The notes under the pieces are model-generated. The model made no database searches and had not been told where the DNA came from. It saw only the letters and a list, made by a program, of their open reading frames with translations. The position numbers and the translations under genes are program-made. From Desulfobacterales bacterium (GTDB lineage Bacteria; Desulfobacterota; Desulfobacteria; Desulfobacterales; JASJAZ01), in NCBI GenBank assembly GCA_030066785.1, contig JASJAZ010000029.1, positions 1 through 36,220 of the forward strand: a DNA stretch of 36,220 bases, written 5' to 3'. Numbering within the stretch: the stretch's first letter is position 1; each line of letters starts with the position of its first letter. This document shows positions 8,813-16,620 of this stretch, piece by piece.

Positions 8813-10582
8813 TTAAACCTCAGAATCGAGTTGGTCTTGATGGCCTAATCCGGTTTTGATCAAATTATTAATGTAATCTTCGGGTTCAAGTAAGGCTTGC
8901 AGGCTAATAAAAAAACGATTTTTGCCGGTTTTTTCCTTAATCAGCTTGAGGCCTAGTTCAAAATCGCCGGAAATTTTTTGGTAGATGGTATCGATGTCTA
9001 CTTGGGAGTTAATTAGCGTGGCAATGATATGATCAGCGGCATCTTCATCCAGAACAAGGTTGATGTCGTGATCTTTGAAAAACATCAATTCAATTTTTTT
9101 GGTTTGGTCATAGTACGACTTAATCGACTCGAGCACAGTCCCGATATCGGCAATATTTTTGCTGTAGTATTCAGCTGCCAATTGGGTGCGTGATGCGGTC
9201 AAAGTTATCCGATGTTTTTGCGAGAGGGCATGGTGGTTAGCTTGGATATAGTCGCGAATGCGGTCCTTTTCCTGCTGGACTAACTGATGAAAACGAGTGT
9301 TTACTTCCGGTGGTGTCGGCGATTGGGCAAGTTGTTTCAGGCTTTCATCCGGCTTTTCCACGATATCGAAAGTAGCGGGAAAGATCTTAGTTGCAGTTGA
9401 TGGCAGTTTAGTCTCAAAGGGCAGCAGTGCCTTTTCAGCGGCACTGACCAAACCCCGTGCACCGGTATTTTCGTTATGGGCATTCTTAGCTACAGATCGC
9501 AGTAACTGCTTATCGAACTTTACATCAATGCCGTAAGCGGCAAAGTCCAATTTTTTGCCATGAATGATCGGATTGTTGGGATTCATTAAGATATGGAAAA
9601 GATCATCTTCGGTTAGTTCTTCAAAAATGGCTCTTACCGGTAACCGACCCACAAATTCACTTTCAAAACCAAAAGCAATCAGATCCTCGGATTTCAGGTG
9701 ATGTAAAGTATCAGATTGCTGCTGGTCATTGCCGATGTTGGCACTAAAACCGATACCCTGATCCGAAATTCTCTTTCTGATGATGGCGTCGAGTTCGGCA
9801 AAAGCGCCACTCATAATAAACAGGATATTTTTGGTGTTTACCGTATTTTTTTCACGTTTACCGGTCTTGCGATACTGTTCGATTTCTTGAATCATTGATA
9901 TGGGATCATGGGGTACCTTAAGATCGACTTCAGTTTCTTCCATCGGCTTGAGCAGCGCGCGCTGTACCCCGGTGCGTGAAACATCTGCCCCGATCAAATT
10001 GCGCGCTGAGGCAATTTTATCGATTTCATCAATGTAAATAATACCGCATTGGGCCAATTTGATGTCGCCATCGGCTTCCCGGACGAGATCTCGGACGAGG
10101 TCCTCCACATCACCGCCAACGTAGCCGGTTTCACTAAATTTAGTGGCATCGCCTTTAACGAACGGCACCCCAATCTTTCGGGCGATTAGCTTGATCATAT
10201 AGGTTTTGCCGACGCCGGTGGGCCCTATCATTAAAACATTGTTTTTAATGCTGCCGACCATTCCGTTCAGCCGATCGGCACGGGATTGATCTGGAGTGAT
10301 ACGGTTAAAATGGGTACAGATTTTGGTGGCCAAAATGGCTTTAGCATGGTCCTGTTTAACAATATACTGGTCAAGATAGGCGATGAGTTCCTCTGGTTTC
10401 AAATCAAACTGAAGTATATGCTTGCTCTTGGCCGGAGCTTCATCGGTTTCGCTGGCAAGCGTCTGCGGTGTCAGCATGGGCGAAACGAGCTTGACATTAT
10501 CACCGAATTTTTTGGCCAGAAAATCGCCAATCTCTTTTTCCAACCGTTTAGGATCTGGTATTTTTTCGTTATTTTTAGTCAT
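8813..10582 (-). CDS. ClpX-like AAA+ ATPase lacking the zinc domain, with C-terminal extension
   Basis: The 589-residue protein aligns by eye with the AAA+ core of ClpX unfoldases. It has Walker A GPTGVGKT (120-127), the substrate pore loop GYVG (153-156), Walker B IIYIDE (181-186), GIGF at 276-279 in the place of the ClpP-docking IGF loop, EFVGRLPV (309-316), and sensor-2 GAR (374-376). Unlike ClpX it has no N-terminal C4 zinc domain (no Cys in the first 80 residues). The RKH loop region is replaced by a different lysine-rich segment (YRKTGKREKN). About 185 residues (405-589) follow the small AAA+ subdomain and resemble nothing I know. It probably unfolds proteins, possibly for ClpP. The stop lies 4 nt before ahbC. 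HslU is less likely because of the IGF loop. Substrates are unknown. Confidence 0.85.
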   Translation of the reverse strand: MTKNNEKIPDPKRLEKEIGDFLAKKFGDNVKLVSPMLTPQTLASETDEAPAKSKHILQFDLKPEELIAYLDQYIVKQDHAKAILATKICTHFNRITPDQSRADRLNGMVGSIKNNVLMIGPTGVGKTYMIKLIARKIGVPFVKGDATKFSETGYVGGDVEDLVRDLVREADGDIKLAQCGIIYIDEIDKIASARNLIGADVSRTGVQRALLKPMEETEVDLKVPHDPISMIQEIEQYRKTGKREKNTVNTKNILFIMSGAFAELDAIIRKRISDQGIGFSANIGNDQQQSDTLHHLKSEDLIAFGFESEFVGRLPVRAIFEELTEDDLFHILMNPNNPIIHGKKLDFAAYGIDVKFDKQLLRSVAKNAHNENTGARGLVSAAEKALLPFETKLPSTATKIFPATFDIVEKPDESLKQLAQSPTPPEVNTRFHQLVQQEKDRIRDYIQANHHALSQKHRITLTASRTQLAAEYYSKNIADIGTVLESIKSYYDQTKKIELMFFKDHDINLVLDEDAADHIIATLINSQVDIDTIYQKISGDFELGLKLIKEKTGKNRFFISLQALLEPEDYINNLIKTGLGHQDQLDSEV

Positions 10583-10807
10583 GAAACTACACCCTAATCA
10601 TAGATGTTTGAAAATGCAAGTAAAGGACCTGGGGCAAAGGGCAAGCACACTAAAATAATCATCTTTTAAAAAATTTTATCCCAATACAGAATTATTTATA
10701 AAATTTTTAGCAACTTAAATCCAGTGCCGGCATCCAAATACATCATAGTATTTCTTCTTTCTAAGTGAATACTTGCTAATTAGGATGAATCCCCGATAAC
10801 GTCGTGG

Positions 10808-12520
10808 TTATAGTTTTTTCTGCACTTGAATAATTTTTCCCCTTTTGAGATGCAGGATATGGGTTATGCAGGCAAGTGATTCCTCTGGGCGATGCGTTAT
10901 GTAAATGAGATTCGTAGGAGTTTGCAAGCCGATGAAATTGAGAATTTTCAAAAGCTTATCGCGGTTTGCCGGATCGAGACCATCGCAGGGCTCATCCAGC
11001 ATCAACACTGGGGGCGTTTTTACCATAGCACGCGCAATTAGGATCAATTGACGTTGTCCGTGAGACAGCAGTCCAAATTTTTGAACGGCTAAATCTTCGA
11101 GGCCCATTATTTCAATCCATTTGCGGGCACTATTTTGCTGCCAGCTGCGGCATAGCCGATAAAGACCGATGGAATCAAAAAAGCCCGAGCAAATTACATC
11201 AAATGCACTTAAGTGGGCTGGATAACGAGCCTGGAGCTCAGGTGAGATAAATCCAAGATTTTGCTTAATCTCCCAAACATTTTCGCCGCTGCCCTTCTTT
11301 TTGCCGAAAAGGTAAATATCATTGGCATAGGCTTGCAGGTTATCACCCGTAATAAGTTTCAATAGAGTTGTTTTGCCAGATCCGTTGGGCCCGGATATCA
11401 TCCAGTTTTCGCCCCCTTTTACCGTCCAGTTGATGTTATCGAGAACAACAATGTCGCCATAACGTACCGTTGTATCCCGTAATCTAATGAGAATTTTTTT
11501 CTGATTTGTACCCCTTGTATGTATCTTCTCAATTTTTTTGTTTGGCAAGGCACCGATATAGGCTTGAAGTTTTTGTGAATGTCGATTTGGATGGTTTAAT
11601 GTCGCATAAACCGAATTTACAATTTTCGGGGTCAAAACGTTTTCTTTAGGGCCGCTTCGGTAAACTCGGCCACCTCGCAAAAAGATCACATGGGTGATGT
11701 CAGGCATTAACTCGTCGAGCCGTTGCGTGATCAGCACAATTTGCAAATGATTATGCATCAATTGGCGCAACAATTCCTGCAAGACTCGGCGTGATTGAAT
11801 ATCCAAACCTTCAAACGGTTCATCTAAAACAAGTAACTGCGGATGATGCATTAGTGCCCGTGCAATTAATGTTTTAGCCATTTCCCCGGTCGAGATGGAA
11901 AGTATGTTGCGATCCAAGATGGATCCAATCTGTAATCGGTTCACCACCCGATTTAGGCGCTGATCATTCTCTTTATAATTGCAAGTTCGGCCATAGGCTT
12001 GCTCAGAAATGATATCGTGTACCGTCGTCCTTTCATGAATGTTTCCGCTGAAATCACGAGAGTCCAGCAATAGGTTTTCTTTCGCAAGAATATCCCGATG
12101 TTGGTCGGGTGATACATATATTATGCCGTTGGCGGCGATCTTTGCCGCCGGTTTTTTGTAATGACGCCGAATGCGGCCTTTGACTACCGGCACAGCGTCT
12201 GCAAGGGCTTTGCCCAATGTCGTTTTCCCGGCACCATTAGGCCCCAGTATGGCCCAATTTTCCCCATAATTTATTTGCCATGACGTATCCCGAAGAAACG
12301 TCTTGTCACGGAGGCGGACGGTAACATTTTTAAGTGTTATGAAGGGTTGGATTGGCAATATTAGTGATTTCCGTGCGTCCTTTATTTTATTGAGTTGGTG
12401 CACTCCAGCATTTTGGTTACATCTGCTTTGGGCTAACGGTTTCAGATATAGAATATAAAAGACAGATCTTGGATATAATTTTTTAACAATTGGAATTGCC
12501 AATAGCAAGATACTCTGCAA
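10808..12520 (-). CDS. Fused double ABC ATPase, ModF/PhrA-like
   Basis: Two ABC nucleotide-binding domains lie in one chain with no membrane segment. Domain 1 has Walker A GPNGAGKT, a divergent signature SISTGEMAKTLIARAL and Walker B LLVLDEPFEGLD. Domain 2 has GPNGSGKT, signature LLSHGQRQLILIARAM and VLMLDEPCDGLD. The STGE and SxGQ signatures and the domain order match E. coli ModF, a soluble double ATPase linked to the molybdate locus whose exact role is unsettled. No molybdate transporter genes are present here. The given start at 12520 is a TTG without ribosome site. The first 55 or so residues look unlike the family, and a start near the GTG at 12403 or later is likely. It is flanked by 225 nt and 155 nt of non-coding sequence, so it may be monocistronic. 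Confidence 0.85.
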   Translation of the reverse strand: MQSILLLAIPIVKKLYPRSVFYILYLKPLAQSRCNQNAGVHQLNKIKDARKSLILPIQPFITLKNVTVRLRDKTFLRDTSWQINYGENWAILGPNGAGKTTLGKALADAVPVVKGRIRRHYKKPAAKIAANGIIYVSPDQHRDILAKENLLLDSRDFSGNIHERTTVHDIISEQAYGRTCNYKENDQRLNRVVNRLQIGSILDRNILSISTGEMAKTLIARALMHHPQLLVLDEPFEGLDIQSRRVLQELLRQLMHNHLQIVLITQRLDELMPDITHVIFLRGGRVYRSGPKENVLTPKIVNSVYATLNHPNRHSQKLQAYIGALPNKKIEKIHTRGTNQKKILIRLRDTTVRYGDIVVLDNINWTVKGGENWMISGPNGSGKTTLLKLITGDNLQAYANDIYLFGKKKGSGENVWEIKQNLGFISPELQARYPAHLSAFDVICSGFFDSIGLYRLCRSWQQNSARKWIEIMGLEDLAVQKFGLLSHGQRQLILIARAMVKTPPVLMLDEPCDGLDPANRDKLLKILNFIGLQTPTNLIYITHRPEESLACITHILHLKRGKIIQVQKKL

Positions 12521-12675
12521 ATTTTTGAATGTTTAATTTCAATAAGAAGTGCGATCTATCTAGGCATAAAATCGAAAAAAGCAAGGTGCCGAGGCGGTTG
12601 ATGGGCATCCGTGAATGGCTTTCAAATTCCGTATTTCTTTGTTAAACTACTCTTTAAAAAAGAAGGCGTTTTTTA

Positions 12676-13260
12676 ATGAGAATTCCATCCAAAATAGAAT
12701 GCTTCAAACTCATCAATGAAATGGACATGATGGACCACATCATCTCCCATTCCATCCTGGTTTCGCATGTGGCGGTTCTTTTGGCGGACAGTTTTGCAGA
12801 GATCGGTGTTAACATTAATCGCGACCTTGTGCGCGCATCTGCACTGCTGCACGATATAACCAAAACACGCAGCTTTCAAACTAAAGAAAATCACGCCCTA
12901 ACTGGCGGACAATGGCTCCAGAGCCGTGGCTACCCGGAAGTCGGAGCGATTGTACGGCAGCATGTATTGTTGGACAGCTATTTACCGGCCAATTCACCCA
13001 ATGAAGCTGAAATTGTCAATTACGCCGATAAACGGGTATTGCACGATAAAATTGCATCCCTCAAAGAGCGTATGCAATATATTCTGAAACGCTATGGTAC
13101 GATTCCTGATTATAGCAATCAGATTCGAAGATTATGGGTTATGTCTGAAAATTTGGAAAAGCGGCTGTTTCAGAAACTTTCATTTTCGCCGGATACCCTG
13201 AGCCGCAACCTTGATTCCGGCAAACATACGTCTGATATAATTGCCTGCCAGCAACTTTGA
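12676..13260 (+). CDS. HD-domain phosphohydrolase family protein
   Basis: This 194-residue cytoplasmic protein carries the metal-binding pattern of the HD superfamily: H31 (in HSILVSHV), H59-D60 (in ALLHDITK), H73, H96 (in VRQHVLL) and D118 (in NYADKRV). The arrangement resembles the HDIG/YqeK-type small phosphohydrolases that act on nucleotides or phosphorylated metabolites. The substrate cannot be read. ATG at 12676 follows GAAGG at about 10 nt. Residues after 160 are polar and probably disordered. It is convergent with the helicase gene and divergent from the ModF-like gene, so it appears to be a single-gene unit. Confidence 0.8.
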   Translation: MRIPSKIECFKLINEMDMMDHIISHSILVSHVAVLLADSFAEIGVNINRDLVRASALLHDITKTRSFQTKENHALTGGQWLQSRGYPEVGAIVRQHVLLDSYLPANSPNEAEIVNYADKRVLHDKIASLKERMQYILKRYGTIPDYSNQIRRLWVMSENLEKRLFQKLSFSPDTLSRNLDSGKHTSDIIACQQL

Positions 13261-13412
13261 TACATAATTCCATCACGTTAGTCCGCATCGCTGCTTGCAA
13301 CCTGCAATGGATGGACTTTAAGGAGGGATCAGGTCTCGATTTGCACCTAAAATAGTCATTTGATAGGCATAGTCGATCAACTGGTAAGCAGTATATCAAT
13401 AACCGCTGCAAT

Positions 13413-15542
13413 TTATCGTCGCATATCTTCCGTGATGGGATCACGCAGAATTAATTTTATGGCACGGTCGGCGGCAGCCGCTGCTTGCGGAAATACATGT
13501 CTCAAACCTCGGATATGTCTTAAATTGTCGGCTGTGCGAACAATGAGCATGGCCAGATCACCTTCTTCAATACCGCCCCAATGACACACCTGTTCCCATG
13601 GCTTACCGCTAGCCCAAGCAAAAACAGTCATAACCGGTTTAAAGGCTAATATTTTGGCAGCAAATCCATGGTGTGCCATAAATTTAGCAAAAGGTGTCAG
13701 TTCTTTTTTTAATTTGTGAAACGCCGCAACCAAAGTCACTGAAGGATGGGTTCTGCTCAGCCGACTATCGTCACTTCGTTCATAGACAAATGAGGCAATG
13801 AGGGCCGCTAAGATTGCAGGATCATCGGTGGGAATTGCAGACTTGCGAAAACCTTCACCAATCAGAAGCGGCTGATCTACGCGTAGCTGCGAAGCCCATT
13901 GTCCATCTGCGGTCAATTGACCTTCATAGCTGACATAACCCGCCGCTTGTAAAACAGCCAAGTGTCTTAAAAAATCCTGCCACAAGTCATCAGCGGTGGA
14001 TTGATTTTTAACCTTTTGCTTCCGTGATGCAGATTGCTTGACCAAATGAGAGGCAAACGACATGCGTAATAATTCTTGGATTTGGTCGGGGCTATGTGAC
14101 AGCAACAGATTTAATACCATTGAAAAGTTTATCTTAATCTGACTTAAGACATCTGTGGGCGGTGAATTGATCAGTTTGGCAATCCAGCGGATATCCAAAA
14201 ACTTTCCTGGGACAGCGAGGGCAAAACCGATATTGTCCATTCCGCGACGACCCGCTCTCCCGGTCATTTGATGGAATTCGGTCGCAGTTAAGGGTAAAAA
14301 CTCGGCGCCGTTAAATCGATCTGAATTCAGAAATATCACTGTGCGGGCCGGAAAGTTGACGCCAGCGGCAACCGTTGAAGTTGCAAAGACGGCATCTAAC
14401 AAGCCCTCTGACATCAGTTTTTCAATTACCAATTTCCATGCCGGCAACTGACCGCTATGATGGGCGCCGATTGCTAAATGCTCTAAATACCGTCGCTGCC
14501 GATGCTTGGCAAGAAGCGCACTATGTGCGGTGAGCATTTGAATACGCTGACTCAAATGTGGTGAGCCCCTCTTAATGCTTGGATTTGGATCGCCACACTG
14601 TTCGAGCGCTTGGTCACAATCGGAGCGAGATTTGAGGAAAAAAATAGCCGGCAATAGATTATATTTACGCATAACGCGTATGATTTGCCCCAAGGGTGGA
14701 AGTTTGCCAGAGGCTCGCAGGGCGTCCTTCTTTTTACTGCTGAGGTAGGATACAATCTTTTTATCGAGCTTGTTGCCTCCTGGATCTTTTCGCCGCGAAA
14801 GTAAGGGCAAAAGCGTTCCCGTGGGGTGCAAAAATAGCGGAAATAGCGGAACCGGTCGCTTGGTCTCTACCACAACGATGCATTTTTGTTGGCGATTGGA
14901 TTCCAACCAATTGGCAATCTGATGGGCATTGCCAATCGTAGCGGATAACATCAACAGCGCCACCCGTGCCGGCAGATATATCATAATTTCTTCCCACACA
15001 ACGCCACGGTCAGGATCTCCAAGAAAGTGAGCTTCGTCCAACACTACCAGGTGCGTGTCAACGGTTTGCCCGCGGTGCATGGCATCATAGAGCTGGTTAC
15101 GCAGAATTTCAGTGGTACCCACAATAAGGGGCGCATCGGGATTTTCCTTGCGATCACCCGTAAGAATGCCAACCTGGTCGGCACCGAAAATATTTGAAAA
15201 TTCGGTTAATTTGGCGTTACTGAGTGCCTTCAGGGGGCAAGCGTACCACGCACGTTTTTGCTTGTTGAGTATGCGTTGAATGGCTTGTAGTGCGATCCAG
15301 GTTTTGCCGGCACCTGTGGGGGCGGTGACCAGGCAATCGGTCTGTTGAATTGCTTTGATGGCTTTACGTTGAAAGGAATCCGGCTTGAAGGGCCGATGCG
15401 AGGGAACGCCGATAGAAGCAAAAATCTTTTTTAATCGCGCATCAGCACCCGGCTTAAGCCTCAGGGTCTTGACAGCGCGTTGATATGATTTGGCACTAAA
15501 CCTGTTTTTGTGCCGATAAGATTTAGTTTTATGTTTTGGCAT
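13413..15542 (-). CDS. Ski2-like DEAH-box superfamily 2 helicase
   Basis: The 709-residue ATP-dependent nucleic-acid helicase has motif Q (FQRKAI), motif I APTGAGKT (74-81), motif Ib GTTEILRNQL, motif II DEAH (169-172), motif III SAT (200-202), motif V ATSTVAAGVNFPAR and motif VI QMTGRAGRRGMD (425-436). The spacing and motif VI QxTGRAGRRG place it with the Ski2/Mtr4 branch of RNA helicases rather than RecQ or DEAD-box RNA helicases. The N-terminus (about 55 residues) is very basic, suiting RNA binding. The bacterial role of these proteins is poorly known. The start ATG at 15542 lies 5 nt after the stop of the CooC-like gene, so they are almost certainly cotranscribed. No clear terminator was seen in the 152 nt before the convergent HD gene. 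Confidence 0.9.
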   Translation of the reverse strand: MPKHKTKSYRHKNRFSAKSYQRAVKTLRLKPGADARLKKIFASIGVPSHRPFKPDSFQRKAIKAIQQTDCLVTAPTGAGKTWIALQAIQRILNKQKRAWYACPLKALSNAKLTEFSNIFGADQVGILTGDRKENPDAPLIVGTTEILRNQLYDAMHRGQTVDTHLVVLDEAHFLGDPDRGVVWEEIMIYLPARVALLMLSATIGNAHQIANWLESNRQQKCIVVVETKRPVPLFPLFLHPTGTLLPLLSRRKDPGGNKLDKKIVSYLSSKKKDALRASGKLPPLGQIIRVMRKYNLLPAIFFLKSRSDCDQALEQCGDPNPSIKRGSPHLSQRIQMLTAHSALLAKHRQRRYLEHLAIGAHHSGQLPAWKLVIEKLMSEGLLDAVFATSTVAAGVNFPARTVIFLNSDRFNGAEFLPLTATEFHQMTGRAGRRGMDNIGFALAVPGKFLDIRWIAKLINSPPTDVLSQIKINFSMVLNLLLSHSPDQIQELLRMSFASHLVKQSASRKQKVKNQSTADDLWQDFLRHLAVLQAAGYVSYEGQLTADGQWASQLRVDQPLLIGEGFRKSAIPTDDPAILAALIASFVYERSDDSRLSRTHPSVTLVAAFHKLKKELTPFAKFMAHHGFAAKILAFKPVMTVFAWASGKPWEQVCHWGGIEEGDLAMLIVRTADNLRHIRGLRHVFPQAAAAADRAIKLILRDPITEDMRR

Positions 15543-15547
15543 CCGGT

Positions 15548-16303
15548 TTATAATTTGTTGATCATGTCCTGAACCTCTTTGGTGGCTGCAGAATTCATAT
15601 CATATGGCGATATACCCTGAACATCGGCTTCGATAAGCGCATTATCATAAGGAATAAATCCCAGAAATTCAAAATCAGTTAAATGGGTTGTCAGAAAGGC
15701 TTTGTCTTCGGGTCCTCGAATCTTATTTCCGATGAGAGCGATCTGATTTAATCCGATTTCTGCCGCCAGTTTGCGAATATGGGCCGCTGTATCAATGCTG
15801 CGGCGTCCCGGTTCAACTACTACCAATAACTTGTTGACCGCTTTGGCGGTGCCCCGTCCCAGATGCTCGATGCCGGCTTCCATGTCCATAACAACAACTT
15901 CATCGCGGGCTAAAACGATATGCATTACCAGCGCTTTCAAAAGTGTACTTTCAGGACAAATGCAGCCAGCCCCGCCTTTTTTGACTCCGCCCAGGCGCAT
16001 CAACTTGATGTTATGCAGTTTTATCGATAATGAATCAGGCAGATCATCGACTTTGGGATTCAGTTTGAAAAATCCACCGATACTACCAGGCTGAGCTTCA
16101 GTGCGTTCAAAAATCAGATCTTTCATGTTGGCAATGGGAGTAATCTTATCAGCATCCTTGATACCCAAGGCGGCGGCCAGATTAGCATCTGGATCTGCAT
16201 CGATGGCCAAAACGTGTTTGCTCTGTGCATTTAAACTCCGAATCAGTAGGGAAGCGAAGGTGGTTTTCCCGACGCCGCCTTTTCCGCTCACAGCTATCTT
16301 CAT
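15548..16303 (-). CDS. CooC-type MinD-family ATPase
   Basis: This 251-residue deviant-Walker ATPase has GKGGVGKTT (7-15, with the signature Lys), the switch Asp in IDADPDAN (35-42) and DMEAG for the second switch. It also has a CxC pair (C114, C116 in GCICPE), which in CooC1 binds nickel or zinc at the dimer interface. CooC proteins help insert nickel into anaerobic CO dehydrogenase. No CODH/ACS gene is in the window, so this is an orphan copy and its client is inferred only from family. ATG at 16303 follows AAAGGA at good spacing. The Ski2-like helicase starts 5 nt after it ends. Confidence 0.88.
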   Translation of the reverse strand: MKIAVSGKGGVGKTTFASLLIRSLNAQSKHVLAIDADPDANLAAALGIKDADKITPIANMKDLIFERTEAQPGSIGGFFKLNPKVDDLPDSLSIKLHNIKLMRLGGVKKGGAGCICPESTLLKALVMHIVLARDEVVVMDMEAGIEHLGRGTAKAVNKLLVVVEPGRRSIDTAAHIRKLAAEIGLNQIALIGNKIRGPEDKAFLTTHLTDFEFLGFIPYDNALIEADVQGISPYDMNSAATKEVQDMINKL

Positions 16304-16620
16304 TAGAGTTTCCTTTCCGATCTATGTATTCTGAATAAGCCCGAAGTAATATAACACACGCTGAAGCATAAACAAGTCGGCGGTATCATCGAAACGTGAT
16401 GATGAAATTGATCATGTTTATGATTTGATTGTCGCTGATGGCGGTGCTTGGTTGACGACCGTGTTATTTAGCGCTACATACAGTACGTGCGATCTCTTTG
16501 ATCTCATAACATGCGACCTTCGAAATCGGTTGGAGCAGAGAATATCCTTTTCCTTGCGCCAATTTCTGGCATAGCATCAATTCGAAATCCACTGATGTAT
16601 ACATTTTTGGCTTTTCTTTA
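16304..16620. other. 317-nt divergent intergenic region
   Basis: It separates the minus-strand CooC-like gene from the plus-strand U32 gene and should hold promoters for both. I can support only one weak candidate promoter (16348-16375, minus). A 46-codon minus frame at 16464-16604 has no convincing ribosome site. No tRNA or clear hairpin is visible. Confidence 0.5.
16348..16375 (-). promoter_or_regulatory. Weak candidate promoter for the CooC-like/helicase unit
   Basis: On the minus strand TTGTTT (complement of 16370-16375) and TATATT (complement of 16348-16353) are 16 nt apart, about 45 nt before the ATG at 16303. The -10 element is good (five of six); the -35 element is only fair. Confidence 0.35.

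Noticed and set aside
8813-10582. Canonical ClpX or HslU identity for the AAA+ gene
   Set aside because: No C4 zinc domain, altered RKH-loop region and a long C-terminal extension rule out standard ClpX; the GIGF loop rules against HslU.
10583-10807. Promoter TTTACT/TATGAT just before the ClpX-like gene
   Set aside because: The predicted start of transcription would lie only about 8 nt from the ATG, leaving no room for a ribosome site.
16464-16604. 46-codon minus-strand frame in the CooC/U32 gap
   Set aside because: It has an ATG but no convincing ribosome site and no recognisable motif, and its longer version overlaps the U32 gene start.
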